Notes: generated by a model not told the origin, from the letters alone. Shown: positions 20,055-32,525, counted from the stretch's first letter. The stretch: 41,207 nucleotides of DNA from Nemertoderma westbladi (GCA_032718475.1 JAUCBJ010000036.1:1-41207), one strand, 5' to 3'. Numbers and translations: made by a program.

Positions 20055-20395
20055 TTGTGGGGCGAGCCACGAAGTGAGCGAAGCCTTAGCATATGGGTGC
20101 CATTGGCGAGTTGTCTGTCGTCGTCGTCTGTCGTCGTCGTCTGTCGTCGTAAATTTTTGATCGCTAATAACTAGGTTATTCCTTGATGAAATTAAACGAA
20201 ACTTGGTACGTATGTAATCCGTCAAAACGAATCTGAAGTTTGGTCAAAAACAAACGAACGCAACGAGGAACAAGAGGAGGACGAATATTGTGTTGAAGAC
20301 TTCTGACTAACGGCAGACAACTCGTTAATGGTGCCCATATGCTAAAGGCTTTGCTCACTTCGTCCTGCGCGAAGACCCCACGAACGTGTAAGGAA
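20055..20395. mobile_element. Foldback MITE copy A
   Basis: The left end GTGGGGCGAGCCACGAAGTG continues AGCGAAGCCTTAGCATATGG. The right end in reverse gives GTGGGGTCTTC, GACGAAGTGAGCAAAGCC and AGCATATGGGCACC. Imperfect inverted ends of about 60 bases thus flank a core with tandem TCGTCGTCGTCTG words and GATGAAATTAAACGAAACTT. A second copy at 27464-27793 shows the same structure, including the core. It has no coding capacity. Confidence 0.85.
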
Positions 20396-21009
20396 CTCAT
20401 GCTGTTTAAATTTAGGCTATTGTACAGTATGTACTGTAGTTGTGCAAAGTGTTTCAGTTATCTTGGCTTCTACCAAACCAACAACGACTGCATCTTTGGT
20501 GTTCATCGACACTGCCGTTCGATGTTATTTTCGGTTATTTTTGTCATTTGTTTGTTATTTTTGTCCATATAAATCTTATTGAAAATTAAATTGATATCTT
20601 ATAAGATGTAACAGAAAATGGACCCGAACTCAAGTCCAGTTTCTAGACAGTCATTATCAGACAGGTTAATTTATAGAAGCAGTTTACAATAGAGTATAAA
20701 ATAGTTTGTAGTTGCAGTTGGACTATACACACAGTACATACTGTAGTTTACATTAGTTATATGCTATAGGCCTACATAAATCATCTTAGAACAAAGACAG
20801 CTTAAAGGCCAAAGGTAGTAAATCATGTTTAATGTAATGTATACAGTAGGCCTAGGCTTACCGGTACAAATAACTGTACAGTAGGCCTACTGTTGTATAG
20901 CTACATATAAATACTCTACAAGACGTTTTTGGGACTATATTACTGCAGTACATAACAATGGATTTTCTGCAACAAATAACAGAACACAGAATAATACGAC
21001 TACAGTAGT

Positions 21010-22882
21010 CAGTGCCGGATTAAGCCTCTGGTGGCCCTAAGGCACATTTTAGTAATTTCCAAAAATGGCCCGAAAATTGACATTTTTCCGCAAACCCCTT
21101 CAAAAGAAAAAGCTGCTAAAAAAACCTGAAATTATGAAAATGTTGCGAAGGAAATATAAAGTATTTTCGGTGGATGACTGACTGCATGCAAATAACTATT
21201 ATAAGTACTTTAATAATAAATAGGCCTACTTTGCAAAAATAGTTTTCATCAAGAATTGTAACATTACTAAACGGCATATCATGCCTATAAAACCTTTGCT
21301 ATAAAAAGTGTAATGGTTTTGGTAGAATTTCTCAAGCTTTAATTTTTTAATATATTTATGGGACCATAACTGCATTACCCAAAATATATTTGTTTTATTT
21401 ATAAAGCTACTATTCTGAAACTTTAACACAATGATCTGTGACCTTTTATATACTATGAAAACTGAGTATAGATAGCTTCATAAACCGTTTGTTCGAAAAA
21501 TATGTCACTTTTTGAGGTGGTCGGTTTTTTCAAAATTAGGTGCAAAAAAATTGTTACAAAATCGGCTCTAGAAGACCCAAATGGTCATGTTTTACAAAAC
21601 CAACGATAGTACTCCTAAAGCTGCTGAACATTTTGGTATATGTTTGATGGAAATTGAGTAAAAAATAAAATAGTAGTAGGGAATTTAGTGATGAAAAAAG
21701 TCAAAATCGACCAACTGATAAAAAGGTTGTTTTATACAGAGAGTCATAAATATCAGCAATATATTATGTTGTTGAAAAGAGCAGTTTTGAGGTCAAAAAA
21801 TAATTCAATGTTGAAAACCGATATCACCTTATGAAAAGCCCTTCTATCAAACTACAAAAAATTGTGCAAATTTTCGAAAATTTCATTTCAGTGGTGGTAA
21901 TAGTTGGCCCCCTTAAGGCTGACTGGCTCATGTAGGCATTTAGCAATTTTGATCGGATCGTGGGAATGTGTTATTTATTTTCTGTAGGGTAGGTTTTGCA
22001 CGGTACTTATCTTTACAGGACTTGCTGAGAAATATAACACTCCAAAAGTGTGGGTTTTGTGCAAAGATATAATATTTCTGATCTAGATTTGGACTTGCTG
22101 AGAAAGAAATGTTCTCCGATAGAGAACAGTCTCGGAAATAAGTACTTTTTGTCACTAATTTTTATTTACCAAATTCAATTATGCTGCCTAATTATGCTTT
22201 TAGGTTTTGCAGGAATTGCACCTAAAAGGCCATCGAATGCAAAATTCAATACACGAGGGCAGAACATCTGAATTTCGGTTAAATTAAATTAGTGTCAAGA
22301 AGTTATTTCTGACACGTTTTTTTTTATCAACAACTATTTTATCTACAACAAATTTATCCTTTTTTTTATCTATTAGGGCTTATATTTATAAAACTCGTTT
22401 CCGGTAAAAAAAATTAATTTCGCACTACCATATCTCCACGCCATACATTTATTTACTATGAACAGTATTTCCAGTATGTCACCACGTCATTATTTGGTTG
22501 TTCCAGAAAGTTTAAGAGCATTACTACAAATAATTCCCCACAAATAAATTAAATTAAATTATCCATTGTTCATAGCATTTTAAAGTTTTACTGCCCAAGT
22601 TTTATTATTTCCCTGCCATCAGGTCTCGAACTAATAACACAGCATCTGTCAGTCGACTGAGCTAGAATTTTGCAGCACTTTCTATCAGATATTTAGGGAT
22701 AGAAAGTAGTCGAAAGATGCACTTTCTTGCTCTGTTTTCTATAAATTTTAGTGAGAAAAAATGTGGACTTTTCAGATAAAAATATTTTCTTCACAAGAAT
22801 GACTCGCTGAGGATAAATGGCCCGTATTTTCGGCTGGCCCTAAGGCACGTGCCTTATATGCCTTAAGGTTAATCCGGCACTG
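21010..22882. mobile_element. hAT-like DNA transposon relic with 8-bp target duplication
   Basis: Both ends carry CAGTGCCGGATTAA in inverted orientation (14 perfect bases), followed by related GGCCCTAAGGCAC words. ACAGTAGT occurs directly outside each end (21002-21009 and 22883-22890), a perfect 8-base target duplication. Eight-base duplications and CAGTG ends fit the hAT superfamily. The 1.87-kb interior has no transposase-like ORF I recognise, so it is non-autonomous or decayed. It sits within an Ets1/2 intron. Confidence 0.9.
22620..22685 (-). mobile_element. tRNA-like sequence inside the hAT-like element
   Basis: The minus strand reads CTAGCTCAGTCGACTGACAG then GCTGTGTTATTAGTTCGAGACC. 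It has an A box (TAGCTCAGTCGACTG) and a B box (GTTCGAGACC) at tRNA-like spacing. Complete tRNA folding is not evident. It may be a SINE head inserted in the element. Confidence 0.35.
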
Positions 22883-23091
22883 ACAGTAGTTAGGCCTACA
22901 TATTATTTTATTTGTTAGATATGTTATTATTGTTAGATATGATATATTGAGTTTACAATTTAAGGAAAAAAGTGCATTCATCGAAATGTGAGATGGCGAT
23001 ATATTTGGTTTAATTGTCAGCGAAATTTCTATTTTATTTAAAGCAGGTATATGCTACAATAAGGAAATAATTATAAAGGTATTGTATTTAC

Positions 23092-23302
23092 CGTGATGAT
23101 GGAACACCCCCTTATAGTCAATAGCATAGGACGTATTCATTGCACCGGCGGTAGGGGGCGTAATATCGAATAATTCGTGGACGCTGCTTCGGGGGCTGAA
23201 ATGAGACATATCATCGGGGACGAGTTCAGTATTTGGCCACAAGGGGGCGCATGCACCGATAGGGGGCGAGTGCTCCAACTTTGACGATCTGTATCCCCAA
23301 CT
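23092..23302 (-). CDS. ets1/2: Ets1/2 linker exon before the ETS domain
   Basis: The acceptor CACTTTCGTTTTAG and donor CACG|GTAAAT bound 211 bases. It starts SWGYRSSKLEHSPPIGACAP and ends AIDYKGVFHHHG, with the final Gly codon shared with the next exon. This is the poorly conserved region between Pointed and ETS domains, with Ser/Pro and acidic residues. A second AG (GATACAG) lies 12 bases into the exon, still in frame: using it would remove SWGY and change the next residue, so I prefer the first acceptor because its polypyrimidine tract is better. Confidence 0.85.
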
Positions 23303-24858
23303 CTAAAACGAAAGTGTTTGAATTTCTGTATAATTGGATATTAACTGTGACTATAGTGCGACCTTTATGATTCAACTTTGGGCATTTTTTTATGGAAGGG
23401 TGTGGGTAAAATTATTTTTCATAAAATATTGTTTGACTCACAATGATATAAACCTCTGTTTATTGGAACTGCATGGCTGAATGTTTGCAATGTGCCCTTG
23501 GTCTCAAACTCAAACGGCCTTCACCTGGCTCTTGAAATGGTTGAATCCGTAACCTTGAAATCCCATCGCTCCGCGGATCTCTCGTGGGTTCGATCCCCAC
23601 CCGTGGACCATGTTAGTTTTCGTTTCGGCACGAATACTGTAAAGGGACTAACCACAACCAGGGTGCATCTCTGCTTTGAGTACAGTTACCTGTAACTGTG
23701 TACTCAAGTTATTGAGTATAGACCGCACTAGAACTATATGTCCTCATAATATTATGTGCGTAATCCCTTGAGTAACGGCCGAGGATAACTTTTACTTTGC
23801 CGATGTTCGATGCCATCATAAGAAGGATCTCGATAAAACTGCCGCAAGTAATATATTCATAATAAATCGCGTCTATACATAATTTGTACCTAAATTTATG
23901 CCACAGTGCAACAATGTAATAGCCTCTAATCTAGTGGCCTGGTCCATTGTCCGATTATACATGAGCTTATACCCCGACTGTTCAACCAGTGTTTTAGTGA
24001 GCCATCTGGTTTCATTTCAGGCCATAACCTCCATATTATTTATACAATTAGGATATTTAACCCATAGAAATAAGGAACACTAATAAGTATTCATGCCGAC
24101 ATAACCACATACAGAGGTATCGAATTTGTTCTTATATTTGATAGATAATATGAAACGATGTGCAAAAGAAACCTTGTAAGGAGTTAATCAAGTCGATACA
24201 TACAAGTGTATTATATTAATTAGGGTTGACTTAATTAGAAATATAATCTTTATACCAAAATGATATACAGTTGAAAGTAAGAAAGGCCATTAATGGCCTC
24301 TTTTGGGAAGCCTTATATTGTAGTAGACGCATGAGGTCTCACGTCTGAGACATTCGTAAAGTTTAACTTCGAGCTGCTGCGATCCGACTGATGAAAGAGA
24401 GAGATTTCAAACCTACACTTTGATCTCTTGTTCTAAGCGTAAAAGTTCAATTTGTTAACTTGGAATTTTATATTTTACAAAAACACACATTGAACATTTA
24501 ATACTTAATTATTAATGGTTCAAAAGTTAAATAAACTTTCAGTATCAGGATAACTTACTATGAATGAATATTATTCTTAGTGATAATTAATTTTAATTAA
24601 ATCAGTTTCGAAAGCAAAAAATTTGTTCAAACCTTGCGAGCAAGATGAATAACAAAGTTCGCATTATTACATCTCATACTTTTTCATAATTAAAATATAA
24701 TTATTACTAAAAGTTCAACAAGCATTGAAGCAAAATCGCATCAATATTTTATAGTTTGTATATTTCAAGTAAATATACATAATTACATTAATAATAATTA
24801 ATAAAGACTGAATATATATATAGACCTAACTAGACCGGTATAGCATTCATTCACATAC
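23303..24858 (-). other. Ets1/2 intron with a SINE on the opposite strand
   Basis: This 1.56-kb AT-rich intron contains one tRNA-like SINE (23527-23800, plus strand). Otherwise no gene or repeat is recognised. Confidence 0.8.
23527..23800 (+). mobile_element. tRNA-derived SINE
   Basis: A GTGGGTTCGATCCCCACCCG B-box arm, with a well-paired T stem followed by TGGACCA, lies about 60 bases after an A-box-like TGGCTCTTGAAATGG. A body with GAGTACAGTTACCTGTAACT and CTCAAGTTATTGAG inverted words follows. The presence of a CCA end and a tRNA-like head with an unrelated body is typical of a SINE. The 3' boundary is approximate. Confidence 0.5.
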
Positions 24859-25097
24859 CTCGTCAGGTAGTCTGTTTGTTTGGATTGATTGACATTCTGA
24901 TTGGGAATTTCCATGGAGACACGGCTTCTGTTCTACAGCTACGTCCAATCCGTACAGATCGTTGGCTATTTCCATGTCTTGCGGAGACGCCCCCAGACTA
25001 TTGTAACCGGAATCTGTTGCCACGACCTCCATATTAAATGAGGCGTAAATGTCTTGTGAATGTAAAGTCTTTAATGATTGGGATACTTGATATGCTC
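24859..25097 (-). CDS. ets1/2: Ets1/2 exon after the Pointed domain
   Basis: The acceptor ATTTGATAG and donor GAG|GTATGT bound 239 bases. After two bases that complete Gly it reads AYQVSQSLKTLHSQDIYASF then NMEVVATDSGYNSLG and ends TNRLPDE. The segment is rich in Ser, Gln and Asp, consistent with an activation or regulatory region. The DSGYNSLG motif resembles the phosphoserine/Tyr-rich stretch of family members, but I do not assign a role. Confidence 0.88.
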
Positions 25098-25484
25098 CTA
25101 TCAAATTATACAATGTTCCATTTAAATAATGGAGCGCCGCATGTTACTTCGGTTCGTGAGAGGCTATTTACACGAACGAGCGAAGCAAAAGGGGTTAAAT
25201 TTAAAACAAGACTACTTTCAGTTAAATACCAGGTGCTATATTTTACTCCATGTGTTACTGTACATTTATTGATTTTCATGATTTTCTCACCATTCTCCTG
25301 TCTGAAATGCTTAGGTTGTTAATTCAACCAGCTATTTTGGTATTCGAATAGTTAAATTCCATACTTAACCAAGTGCCACAAGTAAAAGTCCAGTTTGTAA
25401 GTTATAGCTTATATGGAAATTTAATTAAAAAAAATTAAATGATTGAAGTAATTCATGACTAATCATCACATAGAAAATACTTAC

Positions 25485-25820
25485 CATGTCTGAACTCAGT
25501 ACTTGTGTTGCTATGGTAACATTGACCGAAGGTTGATTCCGATTTAACATTGACTCCATTGGGGCAATGTGCTGGTGTTACCCTGGAGTTGTATTCTAGA
25601 ACTCTAGATTCCATTACGTCCTTTCGCAGCACGTCCATATGCTCCCATAGGATGTCTCCCATGTACGGTGGAGCTAGGGACAGGAAATCCTCTTTGTCTA
25701 ATGAGCAGAGCTGGTTACCAGTCAGACGGAAGTTACGTATGGAAACCCCTTGCAGATTGTATTCGGAGACAGTCCAATGTAGCCATTCTCCAACCTGGTG
25801 TACAGACCAGTCCATTGGGT
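25485..25820 (-). CDS. ets1/2: Ets1/2 exon encoding the Pointed (PNT/SAM) domain
   Basis: The acceptor TATTTAATAG and donor CATG|GTAAGT bound 336 bases. It reads PMDWSVHQVGEWLHWTVSEY then NLQGVSIRNFRLTGNQLCSL and DKEDFLSLAPPYMGDILWEH. The GDILWEH motif and LCSLDKEDF identify a Pointed domain of the Ets1/2 subgroup, a protein-interaction SAM fold that docks ERK. It ends with a Ser/Asn-rich stretch, then TEFRH. No in-frame stop interrupts it. Confidence 0.95.
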
Positions 25821-27463
25821 CTATTAAATATAATATTATAATAATAACAGGGTGTGAAAAGTTGTTAAAAAATTAAATAAATTTAATGCATTTTATTTTT
25901 AAGATCTTAATTAAATAAATTCCCCATTCCCCTTGATTACATTCTAAGAGTCCGGATTGAATACATTTAACCCAAAGTTGGTAACAACTGACTTCATTTT
26001 TTATAGAATTTAGTCCAAACGGCTTCATAGTTAAAAAAGTAACAGTCCCTTGATATTAATTTGGTTGTTTTAACTTTCTCAGTTTTTTGTAAGAGACTGT
26101 AGTTATTCCCTTGAGTTTCAAGTTTAATATAATAATAATATATATACAGTATAATTGTAGCAATAATAATATAAAATAAATTAAAAGAAATTGAAAAAAA
26201 ATAAATTGAAATAATAATCCTTGTTTTTTGTTAATCGTAACGTTCAATAATACAGTATTTTTATAAATTGATTTATTTAACAAGATAAAATTAAAATGTG
26301 GAAGCTGGCCACATTCAGGAACCACCACATTGTGGACGCCTACAGATTAAATACAGTAGTATGTTATTATTACAAGAATTATTATATTACAATATGATCT
26401 CATACAGTAGATGGATAGAAATCATATTGAGTATTTTAAATGGAAAATACGGAATGAAGTGAATAATATTACCATTTTATGAAAGTAAATGTAAAAGTTA
26501 CAAGTTAAAGTGACATTGATTTCTACTAACCGCTGTAGACCAACAATTATTGCTTTGCAGTGCAGACACGTTAACTACTGTACATATAACAAAACTGTTG
26601 TTTGTACAGTAAAGTAGTAGGCCTATGTATACGACAGCTTATTAACCACAGTTTATAATGTGCATTGTGCACCCTGTCCTAATGTAATCAGCATGCTTAT
26701 GTTTAGTGTGTTGGGGTGTCTGTGAGACTAAACAAAGTCATCCATCTCCGTTCACTTAACTAAATAAATTGATATTTTAGGCAGGGAAATACAGTAGTTG
26801 AACAAGACATAAAGAAAAAATGATACATTGGAAACAAATCGATGTTGAACTCTTATTAATAAATGGCATGAGAGTGTGTTTGTAAGGTCATCAACCTTTG
26901 ACATTATTAAAGATTAACGACTTTAGGTTTTATTTTATCTGAAAAAGTAAATTACCGCTTAACAACAACAAATTGGTCATATTCTACAGTATATACTGTA
27001 TGTTAGGAAATTGAGGTTAGAGAATATTATATTGACATTTACTGCGTTTATAAATGCGTAGCCTACTGTACATGTGAACAATGCCAGGTTTTAACTTTTA
27101 GGTCAAAATAATATTGAAATTATACATATGAAGAATTATTATTGAATTTATTAAGTTTTATTGCGCTTATTTCTATCTTATAAGCTGTTAAGATACTAAT
27201 TGGTTTATTGTTTTGATTAGATTGAGCCTTTTTGCAACCCACAGTAGGACCAGCAGGGCAGCATACTGTCAAGTTCTTTCTGTGTGTGTCTTTCACACAA
27301 TGTGACTTTGAACACCGAAAAAATTTATTAGTGATATTTTTCATAATCTGACAATTAAAAGAAGTCTGTTTAGATTTTAATCAAGTGGGGAATAATATGA
27401 GTAAGAAACTAAAATATAACTAGAAACTAAAATATGTTTGCAGTCCTGATGTTTCTGGTGATG

Positions 27464-27793
27464 TGGGGCGAGCCACGAAGTGAGCGACGCCTTTGCATAT
27501 GGGTTCCATTGGCGAGTTGTCTGTCGTCGTCGTCTGTCGTCGTAAATTTTTGATCGCTAATAACTCGGTTATTCCTTGATGAAATTAAACGAAACTTGGT
27601 ATGTATGTAGTCCGTCAAAAGTTTAGAAAGAATCTGAAGTTTCGTCAAAAACGAACGAACGCAACGAGGTACAAGAGGACGACGAGTATTGTGTTGAAGA
27701 CTTCTGACTAACGGCAGACAACTCGTTAATGGTACACATATGCTAAAGGCTTTGCTCACTTCGTGCTGCGGGAAGGCCCCACGAACGTGTGTT
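27464..27793. mobile_element. Foldback MITE copy B
   Basis: Same inverted ends and core as copy A at 20055-20395. It begins GTGGGGCGAGCCACGAAGTG, has a core with CTGTCGTCGTCGTCTG and GATGAAATTAAACGAAACTT, and ends AAGGCCCCACGAACGTGT. It carries an extra GTTTAGAAA stretch in the core. Both copies extend past the inverted end into GAACGTGT, so that word may belong to the element. Confidence 0.85.
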
Positions 27794-29280
27794 TACTCTA
27801 CATGAAACATGTTACTTACAACGTGGCATTCTATTTGATTTAATTCATTAGACTTGCCCAGAATTTACTTTAAAATAAATAGTTAAGTAATTATTACTGT
27901 ATTCCCGTATACCAATTGATCTTTAATCAGTTGTCTAGTTGTCACGTATACGCAGTCTGGTCTGCCTACCTACACTGTACAGTAATGTTCTGTAAATATA
28001 ATAGGCCTACACGAACATAGGACTACACTTAATATAATACAAATGATGTTATTTAAATTGGTTGGTGAATGTTGATTGTCAGTTTATGTAAGATGATAAT
28101 TAAACCGTGAGATTTTTACTTAACTGTAAATAACTAAGTGCAGTCAGGTAAGCCTACTGTACTGTATAGCGATTAGAATTAAGGTTTATTTAGCCTGAAC
28201 GTGGGAGGGCTAGTCTGTGTGGTACCGTGGGAATGTTGGTGAATGTTTGGCAAGCGTATGTTAACCGCAACTTGGGCGACTTTTTACGGAGTTTATTTTA
28301 CTGACTTTTACTAAATTGATTAATTTTTACACACAGTAACTACAGCGTAGTTCTGTAACTCACAATATTTTCAAATATTTTCAAAACCAAAATAACTTCC
28401 AGTTGAAAGATTTAAACAAGAAATTTCAAAATTCCCTATTTTTTCAAAATTTCCTATTTAATTTTCAGTTCAAACCAAAATTTTACAGTTTAAAAACAAA
28501 GTTAATACAATTAATTAATCGACATAGAACAACCCTACCATAAACCGTTAATTAACTTCTATACATGTGAATTTCAAACTTTAAACAACGTAGTAGTAGT
28601 TTAACGTTGCCATTACGAGCAGAAAAGAAGATACAATTTAGTCTCGTGGGGGAAAAGAGTGATGTCATTTATTTTAATTCTATTTTTATCGCCGGTGTTT
28701 TGTTTAAATTGTTCCCGCGCGTTTTCTATTTATCCTGTCATGATAATATGACTCATGATAAAAAGTCATATCTTTTGAAGATTTTAACCATTTTCAACCA
28801 AATTTAGTATGGGCAAACTAGAGAAAAAGGTTCCAATATTTTTGAAAGTTACGGGCAAATACCTCTCGAACTTTTGATTCCAGATCAAATCGAACTTGTT
28901 TCGAACTTGCTCAAGTTAGCGTGCTGCGCGACGCCCCATGAGACCACAGGTATTATACAGTAAGACTACATACAGTACTGTATTATACTACAATCAACTA
29001 CTGTATCTAATATTAATGTAACAAAAACAACGACAGTAATTTACTTATGATTTGGATGTTGGAGATAAACTTTTTTTTACTTACGCCCAACTTGTGCCAC
29101 AATCTGACAATCAAACTGCACACACAACTACGGTACCCCTAATAATAAATTAATTTGAATTTTCAAGTTAGGGGGATTTCGGGGAACGTTTGAAGTTCCA
29201 TCGGGAATTCACATTGTATATTATTTGAAAGAATATAATATATGGTGTCTATTGTATACAATACTATCATATTTTTTATA

Positions 29281-29298
29281 CCCCCCCCCCCCCCCCCC
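29281..29298. repeat. Poly-C run of 18
   Basis: C18 followed by ACCCACCCACACA. Confidence 0.9.
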
Positions 29299-30236
29299 AC
29301 CCACCCACACAGCCAAACCACTATATACGAACTACAGAAACCAATGTACTAAATAGAGACAGACACATTGACGCTGTTTCCAATGTTACAGGCCAATCCA
29401 TTAATGGACAATAAATCTTTGATCTGAAACCGCGGGTCACAAAATTGATTGGCAAAATATTCGATTAAAAATTAATTAAACACCATAAGAACGCCGCCGT
29501 TTACTTAACCACACAACTAACAGGTCCGTGTGTCTGACAGTCAGCAGCAAATTTCCTGAATTATGGCAATGGTGACAAACCTACAGTATGTAGGCACAAT
29601 TTAGACCATTAGGTACCAACTACTGTATTGTAGATCATAAAAAATGTGTTTTACTGAATTTATAGCCATACGGACTAGACTAATTTATGACAAGTTATAA
29701 TAATATAGTCGCATTTATCAAAGCGTAATCGTATAACGATAATCATAATCTCTCTGGTAGCGGTGTGTATTCTATTCACTTGGGAAACAACAGACTGCAA
29801 CCAAAGTACTTCAGCTCATACGATAATTTATTATTATTTAGATATAACAGTACGAATATATTATCTTATTGATACCGGATGAAAATTGAAACAACGTTAA
29901 TTTTGACTCCCTCTTTGAATTTGTAATTTACTTGCGAGTTGTTTTGTATTTATATCTACATATAAATGCAACGGTTTAATCTGCGTTGTAACAGATTATA
30001 GCTAATCTATATAGTCTGTATGTATAAGTATAATCTGGTTTGGGACTGGTTACCACAGTAACCAGAGCACGTAAATTTATTTTCAAGTATGTACAATTTT
30101 TTATTCCAAAATTGTAACATTACTCAACGCCGTTAGTATTAACAGCGAGTTGATATTTAGGACTTTATACAACTTTAGAGGACATTACAGCATTGTATTG
30201 GCCTGTACATTTAGTATTGTATTTGGTGTTATTGTT

Positions 30237-30314
30237 TACGTGGTAACCCATGACGGCGTTAAGTAATATCCACTAAGGAGACATTACTTAACGCCGTCAT
30301 TGGTTACCACGTAA
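30237..30314. repeat. 34-bp-stem inverted repeat (hairpin)
   Basis: GTTTACGTGGTAACC(C)ATGACGGCGTTAAGTAAT on the left pairs with ATTACTTAACGCCGTCATTGGTTACCACGTAAAC on the right. There is one mismatch or bulge and a loop of about 15 bases (ATCCACTAAGGAGAC). A related word, ATTACTCAACGCCGTTAGTA, lies upstream at 30119. It is a foldback inside the Ets1/2 intron. Confidence 0.9.
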
Positions 30315-30999
30315 ACTATGGGTGGAAATTTGCCTGACAGCCAGATAGGCCTATTGCATTACCTACCGGTAGGCGGGGTATAGCTATTAATAACCAGTAG
30401 GGCCTAGCTATATTATTATAACATGGCTCCAAACGCCATCATAAATATAAGCTAACTTATTTAGAACATAATTTATGTCATTTTTGCATTTATTTATACA
30501 GCAACTAATATAATTTTAGCCATTTCTATCACTTATAATGTATATGTACAATCATTTCGTAATGTTATAATTTTGGTATAAAACTACATACATGGGACTT
30601 GTTGCAAAGTACCTTACAGTGTTCTGATCCTCGTGGCTTTATTTTCACTCACTCACTAACGTTCGTTCGTGTAACAAAACCACTCGGATCATCACACTGT
30701 AAAGTGATACTTTACACACAAGTAAGTAAATAGTTATTATTCACTGATTTTGAGGAAGTAAACATAGAATAGAAATTGAGACATATTAAACAATATATCA
30801 TTATTATTATACTGTAATAACATAAATTCCCTTTCGCTGTAGTTAGTTAATAATAAATAGGCTAGTATGGCATTTACAGCTTGGTTATACAATACATTAC
30901 ACCATTCAAACAACTTCGCGTAGTAATGGTTTATTAATCCGGAACATGGCTCAAAGCAACAAACATTCCATTGGTTTGACGCAACCGTTTTTTGCTTTT

Positions 31000-31042
31000 G
31001 TGCCGGCTTGACGACAAAATTGCGGCGCCACAACTCACCCAT
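31000..31042 (-). mobile_element. Short fragment of the RTE-like family
   Basis: GTGCCGGCTTGACGACAAAA followed by GCGGCGCCACAACTC matches the end of the RT ORF of copies 1-3 (minus-strand GELWRRNFVVKPAQ in place of RELWRRNFVDKPAQ). The 3' untranslated part is absent. Next to it is a CATACCACAATACCATAATACC microsatellite-like stretch. Confidence 0.7.
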
Positions 31043-31242
31043 ACCACAATACCATAATACCATACCAGAATAATACAGGACCATGTCAGAATAACACTAA
31101 CGGACTAATGTCCTGGAATTATCAGTTAGTTAGTTTTTAATTTATGCAATTATAAATTTCTACAATATTAAATAAATAAATTTTAAACTAAATTAAATTA
31201 AATGTTTTGTATTTATGTTTAATAATTATTAATTATTATTTA

Positions 31243-31398
31243 TTAATGTTCTTCAAGTATGTCGAAGAGGCCGCTATTGTTAGTGGAGTCTACAGTTCCT
31301 AGGATCGAGGCCGAGTTGCCGATTAGGATGGCTATCAGGAGTCTTTGCAGCAGGAATCGATGAGACCGGGGTTCCTGTGTTGCTTGTCCCTTGTGAGA
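31243..31398 (-). pseudogene. Retroelement C-terminal fragment
   Basis: A short open frame on the minus strand reads SHRFLLQRLLIAILIGNSAS then ILGTVDSTNNSGLFDILEEH before TAA. The pattern of a basic helix, then IAI-x-x-GNxASxLGT, and an acidic end resembles the C-terminal tail of some invertebrate retroelement polyproteins. The region is GC-richer than the flanks. The assignment rests on pattern memory only. Confidence 0.3.
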
Positions 31399-31613
31399 GT
31401 TAGTTAGTTTATTGACATAAAGTTAGATTGTAAATAAATGAGATAAACAATTATTAACCAGCACAACACCACTTTACGTCCTGATATTAATATTATACAC
31501 GTTATACATAATCATCCAAATATTTCCTACTCTAATTTAATAAAATAAACATTTAAATATAATTAGCACAAGATTATTTTAATTGAGACATTACTAATGC
31601 TTCAGTACTAATA

Positions 31614-32525
31614 CTAATGTATTAATGCTATCAATCGAATAATTTTAGAACCTCGTATACAAACCTCGTATACAAATAAACACATATCTTGGATATGGTT
31701 GGTACTAAACAAGCTATGTATATTTGAAAAATCTATATCAACGAATTTCTCGCGTATTGGCCTCGATTTAGGACAGCTTATTAGCACATGTTCCTCATCT
31801 TGGACGAAACCTCCATCGCAATCACAAAGTCGTCTCTCATGCGGTATTCTGGACCATCTACCCTTTTCAACTAGGAGATTATGCGACATTAATCGTACGC
31901 GCGTAAACGAAACCCTTATATAGTCTCGAATATATATTTTTTTCGAGTGCGTGTAGGTGTAGATAGGATGTAAGGATAGCGCGCTATTAAGGATGCTACG
32001 ATATGTCAGGTATTTTGTGGCAGAGTCAGGTTTTTTTTAAAGGACTCGATCGGCGATAACTGAGGACGATGGATTGCAATTTAATGCATCTATAAGGATC
32101 CTATAACCGGGTGTATTAGCTTTTGAGCATATATCCAAAGCCATATGAAATGGTATATTTTTATCACTATTTTTAAAAATTCATCTTAAAAACTTTCTCC
32201 TACGATCAACTACACGATCAAGAAGTGACCTCATACCCAGCTCAGTTAAGCAGAGATCCAAAGGCGTTTGCGTTCGAACCCCAATCAGAGTTTTCACCAT
32301 ACGGGAATAGAAACTCTCAATTGCTTTAATATTCTTAGTAGTCCAGCCCTCGGAGGCATAGGCCGATACGACAGCAGCTTCAAACACCTGTTTTTTGAAA
32401 ACGACCGGAATCGAGCTATTAATAGCACAGAACACCGAAAATTTATTCGCAGCAGTCTCTTCACAGCGGTCACTGTGAATTTTAAGGACTGAATTAAGTT
32501 TACCGTCCTCTGTAAACATGGTATA
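31614..32525 (-). mobile_element. LINE reverse-transcriptase C-terminal fragment
   Basis: Two minus-strand open pieces in the same order as a LINE C terminus. The first (32181-32519) carries NKFSVFCAINSSIPVVFKKQ, then VFEAAVVSAYASEGW, and SRMVKTLIGVRTQTPLDLCL, the thumb and post-RT region. The second (31614-31889) carries CDCDGGFVQDEEHVLISC, the Cys/His knuckle found near the end of such proteins. Frame breaks lie between them (about 31890-32180). The family looks different from the RTE-like copies. The 5' truncation is close to 32525, about 95 bases from the Ets1/2 exon donor at 32618. Confidence 0.75.

Larger units (their letters stand above)
19874..23091 (-). other. Ets1/2 intron carrying MITE, hAT-like element and tRNA-like sequence
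   Basis: This 3.2-kb intron splits the ETS-domain start from the preceding Ser/Pro-rich exon. It contains MITE copy A (20055-20395), the hAT-like element (21010-22882) and a tRNA-like sequence inside it. The rest is AT-rich and without recognisable genes. Confidence 0.85.

Noticed and set aside
30737-31084. 115-codon minus-strand ORF as a gene
   Set aside because: Only the short GELWRRNFVVKPAQ part is recognisable, as a fragment of the retrotransposon family; the rest is chance frame.
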